A DNA stretch of 64,000 nt, taken from Macrostomum hystrix (taxonomy: Eukaryota > Platyhelminthes > Macrostomidae). The position numbers were made by a program, and so were the translations under genes. Under the pieces are notes generated by a model that saw only the letters and a list, made by a program, of their open reading frames with translations, did no database searches and was not told where the DNA came from. Of the stretch, positions 1 through 12,107 are shown in pieces (the stretch's first letter is position 1; every line of letters begins with the position of its first letter). The stretch lies in NCBI GenBank assembly GCA_950097015.1, contig CATNEN010000038.1:32202501-32266500 (forward strand). Direction: 5' to 3'.

Positions 1-1085
1 AAAACTATCTTATGTCGCTTCACTTTGCTAATAAAACCTGCAACTTGCTTCGTTGCAGCTACAAGGTCATCAAAGTTAGCAGCAGTTAAAATGTTCTCTA
101 AGTTAATTAAAGGCTTATCGACCCTCTCTCTAAATGCCATCAATAAGCGAGCTAGTTCTCTCATTTTCGCTGTTTCGATTTACCTGCCTGTTTTTCTAGA
201 GTCAATAGACTGTCCTAGAGTCAATAGCAAATTATCGCTGCGCACAACTAAAGAAACTTCATATTTTTTCATCTTGGATAATAGATCTTCATACTCCTTT
301 GGAAAAATTGTTGGTAGACCAGAAGAAAGTAACAAGCAGTGACCTTGGGAGACCGCATCTGACCGACATGTAGATTCGGACTTCGGTTTGTATTTGCACC
401 GGGTCCAGTGGCGGCTAATATCTCGTCGATTAAAAAAGCCGAAGCAGTAGATGCATGGGATGTATTGCTTAGAATCTTCGGAACGATCGGCATTCTCCCT
501 ACAGACAATAATCTCACTATTCTTCTCCCTTCGAAGTACCGCAATGTTGTGGTTGAAGCCGCCAAGTTGACGTAGTTTGTCCATTGCTAAGTCGTATCCT
601 ATGAAAAGAGTAAATTCATAATAAAGAGATAGAGATTCGGAGGATAAAAAACTACCTTTTAAACGCAGCTAAAATTCTTGTCAGTCTTACCTTCAGACTT
701 TTCTCCATATGAAACTGCTCGTTTAACGTCAAGCTCTGAGCCATGAATCCGGACAATATGCTGACGAAGTTTGGAAAACAACTGGTTACAATAAAGACAG
801 TTGTGACGTTTTTTCAAATGACTGAATTTGAGGCTTTTTAAAAGCTGAAAATTCAGCATCGCCAGATTTTGCTATTTCTTCGAGAGAAGGATACAGACCA
901 TTGTCAAAACAGGACAAAGAATGTAATTCAAATTCACTGAAGTCAAATACCGATAGGTCTTTCTCATTGTCAATAGCGCCAGATTGATTTACACCTGCAC
1001 TACCACGCTTATCTGAAACTCCAGTTCTAGATACAGACTCGATGACAACGACTTCATCTTCATTTTCCGACTGCATCCTAATCAA
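1..1085 (-). pseudogene. Zinc-finger protein, copy A (decayed, runs off left edge)
   Basis: Seen: a minus-strand exon near 659-860 encodes a C2H2-like finger (CLYCNQLF...H...H) ending at a GTAAGAC donor. An exon from about 584 downward carries GGFNHNI, then CIYCFGFF...RH...C, then a helical tail. Upstream acidic sequence (786-1085) is in another frame. After RKTGR near 183 an in-frame TAA replaces a codon that is open in copy B; beyond it the homologous frame continues (KMRELARLLMAF) to the window edge. Copy B lies about 2.6 kb away on the same strand. From memory, this two-finger layout belongs to a large family of uncharacterised proteins in aquatic invertebrates; I know no function. The stop and the frame change suggest a pseudogene, though the TAA sits in a donor-like AG|GTAAAT, so splicing there is an alternative. 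Confidence 0.6.
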
Positions 1086-1163
1086 CCTTCTAACTACGAT
1101 GATTTGGTACCTTTAAACTCTGGTTAGCTTGCTCAACTGGCGAAGTCAGAATCGACTTTAAAG

Positions 1164-1310
1164 CTTCGTCTTTACTTGCTCGAAGATTGTTACTGGCCGG
1201 GAAGTCGTAGCCTTCGGCTCAACATTACATACGACATTCGGTGAGCCAGTGGACGCTCGCGATGAGGTCTCCTCCATGGGGACAGTGACGTTGCTGGCCA
1301 TCTGTGAAAT
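1164..1310 (-). other. Possible upstream exon of zinc-finger copy A
   Basis: The minus strand holds an ATG-led open stretch (MASNVTVPMEETSSRAS...) that ends at a donor-like GAGCAA|GTAAAG near 1170. It lies just upstream of the acidic exon of copy A and could be its first coding exon. There is no family support, so this is a weak call. Confidence 0.25.
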
Positions 1311-1377
1311 AAGAGTATTTGTGAGGCTTGACAGAACGGGACAAAAGTGAAAACACCACCTTTGTGAGAGGAGATTA

Positions 1378-1490
1378 AGCTGGACCCCAGGACTAGCAGT
1401 TGTTAGAAAGAGTCTACTGCCAACATACATCATTGATCGCGAGTTGTGTAGGAAGGGATTAGCTGGACCCCAGGACTAGCAGTTGTTAGT
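1378..1490. repeat. Direct repeat pair (GCTGGACCCCAGGACTAGCA)
   Basis: The phrase GCTGGACCCCAGGACTAGCA followed by GTTGTTAG occurs twice, about 80 bp apart. Related phrases (TTTAGGTGGACC, AGCTGGACC) recur at 1830-2010, 10620-10880, 11620-11660 and in every unit of the satellite, so one repeat family seems to pervade 1-12 kb. Confidence 0.6.
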
Positions 1491-2600
1491 AAGAGAAATC
1501 TTGAAGAACCAATTGAATGTTTTTCATTAGGGTGGCATTTCGAGGCCCTGTACAGTAGTAAATAAAAAGAAAGGTTTGAGTAAGAAGCCTTCATTCCGTT
1601 TCTGTACAGCTCCTTGAATGCATAGTCTGTGGGATAGCGGGTTCCTCGGTTCCTTACTAATTAAACGAATTTTGAAGTGAAGTTGTCAAAATTCGAGCAC
1701 ATTTCGCGTCTGTTTGTCAGAACAGACAGACACCCAAAAACAGACAGACACCCAGAACAGACACACCCACCCAGAAATACCAGTGTCTGTGTGTTTAGCA
1801 GGACCAGAGTTTAGTTAATGCATTAGGTGGACCACCTAGTTTCCAAATAAAACCGGTGTCTATTGTGTCTTCACGAAAGGTTAGCGTGAGTTATTTTTTT
1901 GTTAAGCCCACAGATTAGCCATCTCGTGGAAACTGCGTGTCACTTTTAACTGGGATAGCTGGACCAGGCCGGACCTGTTTAGGTGGACCTCAAAAATGAC
2001 ACCGTTTAGGTGGACCATCATTTATGGTATTTATGATAGCAGACAATTGTGGTAATTATCGATCCGGTACTGTTAACACGAGAAAAGACAACAATCAGTC
2101 ACGTGACAGAAGCAACAAATGCAATATGTAATAAAGCGCAAATAATGCATTCAATTCCACTTTGCTTCGGAGCCAATAATCGTCAATCCTTACTAACAAG
2201 CAAAATAATCAAGTGCAACTAATTTTTTAGCCTAAGCAAATTTGTTAGAAGTGCAAATTAACGTTCATGCATTTTTTTAACAGCAACTAGTTCTACTCGT
2301 ATTTGTAGTAATGATATGATAAACTTGCAAAAAAGGATAAATAACTTCCCAAATCTGTGCCCAAAAATCAAAGCAGATTGATGAATGAAATTGCCTAATA
2401 AATAATTTTTTTATAAATGGCACGTGTTAGGATAACTTTCCACTCAATTTTTAACAATTAAAATAAGAAAACAGTGAATAAATGACACACTATAATGACG
2501 CATTTGGGAGCTGAAAGAAGTGAAGTGCGGTCGGGGCGGTAAAAAAGCGCTTTCAATAGACGGTCTACCTGAACCAGGACAACTGTCTGTCTGTTAAATC
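1491..2600. other. Intergenic AT-rich stretch with dispersed repeat fragments
   Basis: No gene is visible. It holds short CAGACAGACACCC runs (1718-1790) and GGTGGACCACCTA near 1830, blocks that recur rearranged at 11810-11960. The remainder is AT-rich unique-looking sequence. Confidence 0.5.
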
Positions 2601-2611
2601 AAATGCTTTCA

Positions 2612-3935
2612 CTAGAATCTGAAGCTAGCTTCGCTTTCCTTGCTTCTAAATTGTGCAACTCTGCGTGTCGCCTCGACTACTACATCAAACGAAGATGGGT
2701 TAAGTAGATCCTCAAGACAAGCTTCTGGCTTTTGCATAATCTCGCGAGCTGCCATGAGCAATCGAGCGACTTCCCGCATCTTAGTAGTCACTATACGCTT
2801 GCCAGTTTTTCCTGCTGTATAGCCCTCGAAAGCATAGTAGCCTAATTCCAAAATTAACTTGTCCGATTTCACAACTTCACTGCATTCATCGCTTTTCGTT
2901 TTGCTCAGAAGATCCTGATATTGAGGTGGGTACCCACTAGGCAGACATGCTGAAAGAACCATGCATCTTCCAGCGCTCACTGCCTCAGTTCGGCCGTCGG
3001 AAGCACCACAACGCGAGCGAAATTGGCAGCGCTGAACATGGCGACTAAGATCATGAAGTCCAAAAAAACCAAAGCAGTGAACACACGGCAAATAAAAGAC
3101 TTTTTTTGTCTTCGTTGCTTGAGCTTCCTTGTTCGTGGCAGACAATAATTGCGCCTTCCTTTTCTTTCTTCATTGCTTGGATATTGTGATTGAAATCGCC
3201 TTCTAGGTGCAAACGATCGATTTTTTGTCGTATTCTAAAATCGAAAAAGGGAATGCTATGAGACAAATTAACACTTCATACGAGCTCGTACTAGTCTCAC
3301 AATTCTACTTATGTATACTTGTGTGATAGAGTATATAGAGTTAAAACATCTAGATGCAATCATGTAGAGCACCTAAACAGCAAACAGTAAAACGTTCCTG
3401 AAACGTATACTATATGAAAACACTACGCTTTATATAGTGAATGCACACTCATTACTTCACAGGCCAAATAAAAAAGAATTACCTGCTGACTTCTGATCGA
3501 ACGAAAGCGCTTATTTGAGGTCGAAGTTCTTTTGAGTGTCTTCGAATATTGTCTCCTAATCTTAGAGAAAATCTCGTCGCAAAAAATGCAGCAATGCCTC
3601 TTCTTCTCCGTCTTTAGGTGGCTCTGAGGAGGGAGATACTCGTTCTCAGAAACTTCACACCAAACATTATCTATTTCTTCTTCATCAACGAAATCAGCAG
3701 ATTTCTCTGGACACACTGCGGAAGCCGGAGTTTGAATACAATCAGCAGCGCCTGCTTCAAGATCAGCCATCTCCTGTAAAGCTGAATGCAGCGTCTTAGG
3801 AAGATTAAATGACGCAGAAGACTTGTTACGACAGGTAGCGGAATCAACTTCCAAAAGGCCACATAACAAGCTGCCGCACTCAATATGATCGCTAACAGAA
3901 ACTTTTGCAGTTGAACACATAGAAACCGTCTTCAT
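2612..3935 (-). pseudogene. Zinc-finger protein, copy B (frameshifted)
   Basis: Paralogue of copy A. Minus strand: an acidic N-terminal exon (3935 to about 3480) ends in a finger CCIFCDEIFSKIRR. Its downstream homology (NFDLK, then ALSFDQKSA) continues only in another frame and across a TAA, up to a GTAATT donor. The second exon (about 3250 to 2612) reads EGDFNHNI...IIVCHEQ, then crosses a run of seven A near 3102-3108, after which homology (VFYLPCVHCFGFF...RH...C) continues in the next frame to a stop at 2612. The tail KMREVARLLMAAREI...LLNPSSFDVVVEATR matches copy A and the remembered family pattern. At least two frame changes plus a stop argue for a pseudogene. A homopolymer sequencing error could explain the A-run shift but not the other lesions. 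Confidence 0.65.
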
Positions 3936-4059
3936 TTTGCCAGACTTCCTTCAGTCACCAGTCCGCCTCGAAGACGACCTGCCGTCTCCAGACTGGGCCT
4001 GTCAAATTTGACATTTGTACGAGAATTCAGGATTCACAGTTCACAACTGATATCCTACT

Positions 4060-7000
4060 GAGACTTTGAAACAGACTGGCACATTGAAGTCAGCAGTCTG
4101 TAGGTTAGCTGGAACTCCTAAACTTCAATTCCACCGACACCTATCTTTGAGGCTCCAAAACAGACTGGCACAGTGTGTAAGCACAGTCTGTAAGTTAGCT
4201 GGACTAAAAATGAAAATAAGATTCAAAAGAAAAAGAAAAAATCAACAAAAAAGCCAAATAAACTGCAGCACTCTTGAACTTCAATTCCACCGACACCTAT
4301 CTTTGAGGCTATAAAACAGACTGGCACAGTGTGTAAGCACAGTCTGTAAGTTAGCTTGACCTCCTGAACTTCAATTCCACCTCCTATCTGTGAGGCTCTA
4401 AAACAGACTGGCACAGTGACGTCAGCACAGTCTGTAGGTTAGCTGGACTAAAAATGAAAATAAGATTTAAAAGAAAAAGAAAAAATCAACAACAAAGCCA
4501 AATAAACTGCAGCACTCTTGAACTTCAATTCCACCGACACCTATCTTTGAGGCTCTAACGCACAATTTTATATTGCGAAATCCGGGACTAAAAGACAATT
4601 AATAATGCGAAATCCGGGACTAAAATACAATTTTATAATGCGAAATCCGGGACTAGAAGACAATTAAAAATGCGAAATCCGGGACTAAGAGACAATAATG
4701 TAGGTTAGCTGCACAGATTGGCAGTGTGTAAGCACAGTCTGTAAGTTAGCTGGACCTCCTGAACTTCAATTCCACCTATCTGTGAGGCTCGAAAACAGAC
4801 TGGCACAGTGACGTCAGCACAGTCTGTAGGTTAGCTGGATTAAAAATGAAAAGAAGATTCAAAAGAAAAAGAAAAAATCAACAACAAAGCCAAATAAACT
4901 GCAGCACTCTTGAACTTCAATTCCACTGACACCTATCTTTGAGGCTCTAAAACAGACTGGCACAGTGTGTAAGCACAGTCTTCTGTAAGTTAGCTTGACC
5001 TCCTGAACTTCAATTCCACCTCCTATCTGTGAGGCTCTAAAACAGACTGGCACAGTGACGTCAGCACAGTCTGTAGGTTAGCTGGACTAAAAATGAAAAT
5101 AAGATTCAAAAGAAAAAGAAAAATTCAACAACAAAGCCAAATAAACTGCAGCACTCTTGAACTTCAATTCCACCGACACCTATCTTTGAGGCTCTAAAAC
5201 AGACTGGCACAGTGTGTAAGCACATTCTTCTGTAAGTTAGCTGGACCTCCTGAACTTCAATTCCACCTATCTGTGAGGCTCCAAAACAGACTGGCACAGT
5301 GACGTCAGCACAGTCTGTAGGTTAGCTGGATTAAAAATGAAAAGAAGATTCAAAAGAAAAAGAAAAATTCAACAACAAAGCCAAATAAACTGCAGCACTC
5401 TTGAACTTCAATTACACTGACACCTATCTTTGAGGCTCTAAAACAGACTGGCACAGTGACGTCAGCACAGTCTTCTGTAAGTTAGCTGGACCTCCTGAAC
5501 TTCAATTCCACCTATCTGTGAGGCTCGAAAACAGACTGGCACAGTGACGTCAGCACAGTCTGTAGGTTAGCTGGATTAAAAATGAAAAGAAGATTCAAAA
5601 GAAAAAGAAAAAATCAACAACAAAGCCAAATAAACTGCAGCACTCTTGAACTTCAATTCCACTGACACCTATCTTTGAGGCTCTAAAACAGACTGGCACA
5701 GTGTGTAAGCACAGTCTTCTGTAAGTTAGCTTGACCTCCTGAACTTCAATTCCACCTCCTATCTGTGAGGCTCTAAAACAGACTGGCACAGTGACGTCAG
5801 CACAGTCTGTAGGTTAGCTGGACTAAAAATGAAAAGAAGATTCAAAAGAAAAAGAAAAAATCAACAACAAAGCCAAATAAACTGCAGCACTCTTGAACTT
5901 CAATTCCACCGACACCTATCTTTGAGGCTCTAAAACAGACTGGCACAGTGTGTAAGCACAGTCTGTAAGTTAGCTGGACCTCCTGAACTTCAATTCCACC
6001 TATCTGTGAGGGTCTAAAACAGACTGGTACAGTGACGTCAGCACAGTCTGTAGGTTAGCTGGACTAAAAATGAAAATAAGATTCAAAAGAAAAAGAAAAA
6101 TTCAACAACAAAGCCAAATAAACTGCAGCACTCTTGAACTTCAATTCCACTGACACCTATCTTTGAGGCTCTAAAACAGACTGGCACAGTGTGTAAGCAC
6201 AGTCTGTAAGTTAGCTTGACCTTCTGAACTTTAATTCCACCTCCTATCTGTGAGGCTCTAAAACAGACTGGTACAGTGACGTCAGCACAGTCTGTAGGTT
6301 AGCTGGACTAAAAATGAAAATAAGATTCAAAAGAAAAAGAAAAATTCAACAACAAAGCCAAATAAACTGCAGCACTCTTGAACTTCAACTCCACCGACAC
6401 CTATCTTTGAGGCTCTTAAACAGACTGGTACAGTGTGTAAGCACAGTCTTCTGTAAGTTAGCTGGACCTCCTGAACTTCAATTCCACCTATCTGTGAGGC
6501 TCGAAAACAGACTGGCACAGTGACGTCAGCACAGTCTGTAGGTTAGCTGGATTAAAAATGAAAAGAAGATTCAAAAGAAAAAGAAAAAATCAACAACAAA
6601 GCCAAATAAACTGCAGCACTCTTGAACTTCAATTCCACCGACACCTATCTTTGAGGCTCTAAAACAGACTGGCACAGTGTGTAAGCACATTCTTCTGTAA
6701 GTTAGCTGGACCTCCTGAACTTCAATTCCACCTATCTGTGAGGCTCCAAAACAGACTGGCACAGTGACGTCAGCACAGTCTGTAGGTTAGCTGGATTAAA
6801 AATGAAAAGAAGATTCAAAAGAAAAAGAAAAAATCAACAACAAAGCCAAATAAACTGCAGCACTCTTGAACTTCAATTCCACTGACACCTATCTTTGAGG
6901 CTCTAAAACAGACTGGCACAGTGTGTAAGCACAGTCTGTAAGTTAGCTTGACCTCCTGAACTTCAATTCCACCTCCTATCTGTGAGGCTCTAAAACAGAC

Positions 7001-10000
7001 TGGCACAGTGACGTCAGCACAGTCTGTAGGTTAGCTGGACTAAAAATGAAAATAAGATTCAAAAGAAAAAGAAAAAATCAACAACAAAGCCAAATAAACT
7101 GCAGCACTCTTGAACTTCAATTCCACCGACACCTATCTTTGAGGCTCTAAAACAGACTGGCACAGTGTGTAAGCACATTCTTCTGTAAGTTAGCTGGACC
7201 TCCTGAACTTCAATTCCACCTATCTGTGAGGCTCCAAAACAGACTGGCACAGTGACGTCAGCACAGTCTGTAGGTTAGCTGGATTAAAAATGAAAAGAAG
7301 ATTCAAAAGAAAAAGAAAAAATCAACAACAAAGCCAAATAAACTGCAGCACTCTTGAACTTCAATTCCACTGACACCTATCTTTGAGGCTCTAAAACAGA
7401 CTGGCACAGTGTGTAAGCACAGTCTGTAAGTTAGCTTGACCTCCTGAACTTCAATTCCACCTCCTATCTGTGAGGCTCTAAAACAGACTGGCACAGTGAC
7501 GTCAGCACAGTCTGTAGGTTAGCTGGACTAAAAATGAAAATAAGATTCAAAAGAAAAAGAAAAAATCAACAACAAAGCCAAATAAACTGCAGCACTCTTG
7601 AACTTCAATTCAACCGACACCTATCTTTGAGGCTCTAAAACAGACTGGTACAGTGACGTCAGCACAGTCTGTAGGTTAGCTTGACCTCCTGAACTTCAAT
7701 TCCACCTCCTATCTGTGAGGCTCTAAAACAGACTGGCACAGTGACGTCAGCACAGTCTGTAGGTTAGCTGGACTAAAAATGAAAATAAGATTTAAAAGAA
7801 AAAGAAAAAATCAACAACAAAGCCAAATAAACTGCAGCACTCTTGAACTTCAATTCCACCGACACCTATCTTTGAGGCTCTAACGCACAATTTTATATTG
7901 CGAAATCCGGGACTAAAAGACAATTAATAATGCGAAATCCGGGACTAAAATACAATTTTATAATGCGAAATCCGGGACTAGAAGACAATTAAAAATGCGA
8001 AATCCGGGACTAAGAGACAATAATGTAGGTTAGCTGCACAGATTGGCAGTGTGTAAGCACAGTCTGTAAGTTAGCTGGACCTCCTGAACTTCAATTCCAC
8101 CTATCTGTGAGGCTCTAAAACAGACTGGCACAGTGACGTCAGCACAGTCTGTAAGTTAGCTGGACCTCCTGAACTTCAATTCCACCTATCTGTGAGGCTC
8201 GAAAACAGACTGGCACAGTGACGTCAGCACAGTCTGTAGGTTAGCTGGATTAAAAATGAAAATAAGATTCAAAAGAAAAAGAAAAAATCAACAACAAAGC
8301 CAAATAAACTGCAGCACTCTTGAACTTCAATTCCACTGACACCTATCTTTGAGGCTCTAAAACAGACTGGCACAGTGTGTAAGCACAGTCTGTAAGTTAG
8401 CTTGACCTCCTGAACTTCAATTCCACCTCCTATCTGTGAGGCTCTAAAACAGACTGGTACAGTGACGTCAGCACAGTCTGTAGGTTAGCTGGACTAAAAA
8501 TGAAAATAAGATTCAAAAGAAAAAGAAAAATTCAACAACAAAGCCAAATAAACTGCAGCACTCTTGAACTTCAATTCCACCGACACCTATCTTTGAGGCT
8601 CTAAAACAGACTGGCACAGTGTGTAAGCACATTCTTCTGTAAGTTAGCTGGACCTCCTGAACTTCAATTCCACCTATCTGTGAGGCTCCAAAACAGACTG
8701 GCACAGTGACGTCAGCACAGTCTGTAGGTTAGCTGGATTAAAAATGAAAATAAGATTCAAAAGAAAAAGAAAAAATCAACAACAAAGCCAAATAAACTGC
8801 AGCACTCTTGAACTTCAATTCCACTGACACCTATCTTTGAGGCTCTAAAACAGACTGGCACAGTGACGTCAGCACAGTCTTCTGTAAGTTAGCTGGACCT
8901 CCTGAACTTCAATTCCACCTATCTGTGAGGCTCGAAAACAGACTGGCACAGTGACGTCAGCACAGTCTGTAGGTTAGCTGGATTAAAAATGAAAAGAAGA
9001 TTCAAAAGAAAAAGAAAAAATCAACAACAAAGCCAAATAAACTGCAGCACTCTTGAACTTCAATTCCACTGACACCTATCTTTGAGGCTCTAAAACAGAC
9101 TGGCACAGTGACGTCAGCACAGTCTGTAGGTTAGCTGGACTAAAAATGAAAAGAAGATTCAAAAGAAAAAGAAAAAATCAACAACAAAGCCAAATAAACT
9201 GCAGCACTCTTGAACTTCAATTCCACCGACACCTATCTTTGAGGCTCTAAAACAGACTGGCAGTGACGTCAGCACAGTCTGTAGGTTAGCTGGACTAAAA
9301 ATGAAAAGAAGATTCAAAAGAAAAAGAAAAATCAACAACATAGCCAAATAAACCGCAGCACTCTTGAACTTCAATTCCACCGACACCTATCTTTGAGGCT
9401 CTAAAACAGACTGGCACAGTGACGTCAGCACAGTCTGTAGGTTAGCTGGACTAAAAATGAAAAGAAGATTCAAAAGAAAAAGAAAAAATCAACAACAAAG
9501 CCAAATAAACTGCAGCACTCTTGAACTTCAATTCCACCGACACCTATCTTTGAGGCTCTAAAACAGACTGGCACAGTGTGTAAGCACAGTCTGTAAGTTA
9601 GCTGGACCTCCTGAACTTCAATTCCACCTATCTGTGAGGCTCCAAAACAGACTGGCACAGTGACGTCAGCACAGTCTGTAGGTTCGCTGGATTAAAAATG
9701 AAAAGAAGATTCAAGAGAAAAAGAAAAAATCAACAACAAAGCCAAATAAACTGCAGCACTCTTGAACTTCAATTCCACTGACACCTATCTTTGAGGCTCT
9801 AAAACAGACTGGCACAGTGTGTAAGCACAGTCTGTAAGTTAGCTTGACCTTCTGAACTTTAATTCCACCTCCTATCTGTGAGGCTCTAAAACAGACTGGT
9901 ACAGTGACGTCAGCACAGTCTGTAGGTTAGCTGGACTAAAAATGAAAATAAGATTCAAAAGAAAAAGAAAAATTCAACAACAAAGCCAAATAAACTGCAG

Positions 10001-10200
10001 CACTCTTGAACTTCAACTCCACCGACACCTATCTTTGAGGCTCTTAAACAGACTGGTACAGTGTGTAAGCACAGTCTTCTGTAAGTTAGCTGGACCTCCT
10101 GAACTTCAATTCCACCTATCTGTGAGGCTCGAAAACAGACTGGCACAGTGACGTCAGCACAGTCTGTAGGTTAGCTGGACTAAAAATGAAAATAAGATTC
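4060..10200. repeat. Satellite array, unit about 244 bp
   Basis: About 25 units, many spaced exactly 244 bp (for example units starting near 6571, 6815, 7059 and 7303), with shorter variants. Each unit has two related half-repeats of roughly 90-95 bp (AAACAGACTGGCACAGTG ... CTTCAATTCCACC) plus an A-rich linker (AAAAGAAAAAGAAAAA). Many halves carry the palindrome TGACGTCA; the other half has TGTGTAAGCACA instead. A distinct insert containing GCGAAATCCGGGACTA repeats occurs at 4556-4705 and again at 7881-8030, 3325 bp apart. A second block (6190-6520) recurs at 9818-10148, 3628 bp apart. Blocks of 3.3-3.6 kb have therefore been duplicated. On the minus strand each linker reads as a pyrimidine tract ending TTTTTAG. 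Unit-length open frames are an effect of the repeat. Confidence 0.95.
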
Positions 10201-10529
10201 AAAAGAAAGCAAAGATGCAAAGTAACTGCAGTTGGAATGCAGTTTTTCGACAACGTCGTCTGGAATATTTTTCTTTGGCTCCCAAGTATTGTTAAATCTA
10301 AAAGTCGAGTATCGTTTTATTACATAGTCAATTGAATGGCCTGTTTTTGCTGGAGATCGGAAACACGAGGAAGTGAATCTTTTGAGTTGAAAGTTGAAAA
10401 AATTATTTTATTCGGTGCTTACCTTGGGTATCCAGTCCACTTGATGTAGTATTTGTTACTGTTGCACTTCTCTATTTTCTCGACAAAGAACTGGGACTCT
10501 GTCTTGGCAGGATTTCTCCTGCGAGACAT
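10180..10529 (-). CDS. Small chromodomain protein (HP1/CBX-like)
   Basis: Two exons on the minus strand. Exon 1 (10529-10423) starts at ATG, encodes MSRRRNPAKTESQFFVEKIE...YYIKWTGYP and ends at AAG|GTAAGC. Exon 2 (10297-10180) follows TTTTAG and encodes FNNTWEPKKNIPDDVVEKLH. The phases fit (2 nt plus 1 nt). Seen: the chromodomain signature FxVEKI, the aromatic YYIKWxGY and NTWEP, as in methyl-lysine-reading chromodomains. The predicted protein is only 74 residues, with no chromoshadow domain. Its last ten or so residues and its stop codon lie inside the first unit of the 244-bp satellite, so the original 3' end was probably displaced when the array expanded, or a further exon lies elsewhere. 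A chromodomain from a Ty3/gypsy integrase is less likely given the intron. It may no longer be functional. Confidence 0.7.
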
Positions 10530-12107
10530 TCCTGTCTCCTCGTGGACTTGACTATTGACGAATGTTTCAGGCTAACCGAGATGCGAAATTAAGTGGTCTA
10601 TGTAAGCCTGTTTTGCTTAGACCAAGGGTTTTTACTTTTATAACGGTGGCTCTGTCTGACTTATTTAGTGGACGGACTGTCTGTACCTTAGACTGCTTCT
10701 ATTGGCTGGCATTCCCAGTGGGGGTGGGCTGAGTTTTACCAACCTCTTTCCGAAATCAGTCCAGTTAACCAATGCAGTTCTGTCTGTGTGAATTTGTTAT
10801 GCGCTTTCAGTGTCGTTTACATGGACCTCAACAGACGATTTGATGTGCGTGCAACCGTGTTTAGTGGGACCCGGAGTAAACTAAAATAACAAATATCGAT
10901 CCCGTCTTCCCTTTGGGCTTGGTGTGTTGCTCACCCCACGAGGGTTTCTGAGAGCAAAACCTTCCTTCCTCTCAAAGCCGAAACTCTTAATCTTCTTTTC
11001 TTATTGTGGTTCAGTGTGATTTCAATGTCAACAAATTGACATTCGAATGGCCGATGAGTTTAAACTTCCGTTCAAGTTCGATTTCGGTTTAATTTATTAT
11101 GTATAAAGATCAAGATCTACGATAAATAGCTTATCTGAGTTGTTAAATCAGGATTGGAGGAAAGCATCTATGCTGTATTGTTAGTACCTCAGACTCAGTG
11201 AAGAATCGTATTACAAGCCCCAGATATTTCGGATTAACCGATCTGACAATTAAATTTCCATGAATCAAATATAAATAAAAAGTAAATCAAAGTGAATCTA
11301 AAAGAAACTTATTATATAGATAAATACAATTGTGTAAAGGAAAGTCGATAGGCTTATAGGATACAATATCCGTTCAAACTACTATAAGCAGCTTATGCCA
11401 TGTCCATGGACTTCCCGACGCCTTATGCGACAAAGGAACCGTCTTGGGAATAGTTTTCGGGCACAAAACCGTGGGAAGGCTTTAAACAAATCTCTTTACA
11501 CTGTGTCTGCCTAATTAAGGATCGCGGAAATTAAATATATTAGTTTTTGGCGTAAAAGATGTCGCAAAAAATAAATTAGCAACAGACTGGAACAGACGAA
11601 ATTCGGAAATTTTCGTTGACAAGTATTGTTTAGTTGGACCTCTCAGACCCGGTTTAGGTGGACATCGCAAAAAGTCCATGTAAACTGAAATGCATTTTTT
11701 TCTGAAGAATAATGCCGATGATTGATGCAAGTTGCAGCACGCCTTCGTGACATGCCCTGCTCTGTTTTGTGGTCCTTATAAACCACTCAACATTGTCTGG
11801 AGCAAAAATATTCGGTGGTCCACCTAAGGTGTCTAACCATACCGAGAGGTCCTGCTAATGCGGCTACTGAACCGACGAAAGGTCCAAGCAAACACACAGA
11901 CGGCAACACAAAAGAGACAGACAGACACCCAGAACAGACAGCAGACACTCAGAAATATTGGACGCTTAAAACTGGCGCTTGCAAGAATTTGGCTTTAGCG
12001 CATCTATTCCTAATCAAACACGCCTATCATTCAGTTTACAAGTTATAGCAAAATATTTACTATTAAAAACGAACTGCACTGACCAAATCTCTCCTTCTCA
12101 TTCGCAG
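10530..12107. other. Intergenic region upstream of NCOA5-like exons
   Basis: No convincing gene. It contains dispersed TTTAGGTGGACC/GGACC phrases and, at 11810-11960, GGTGGTCCACCTAA, GGTCCTGCTAA and CAGACAGACACCCAGAACAG blocks also found near 1720-1850 in a different order and orientation. It must hold either an intron of the NCOA5-like gene or the boundary of its 5' part, but I could not find upstream NCOA5 exons here. Confidence 0.5.

Noticed and set aside
4223..10146. Repeated 63-residue frames (MPVCFRASQIGG...FFFFF) in the satellite
   Set aside because: They mostly start at GTG, recur once per 244-bp unit, and end in the A-rich linker; the unit length is not a multiple of three and there is no family match.
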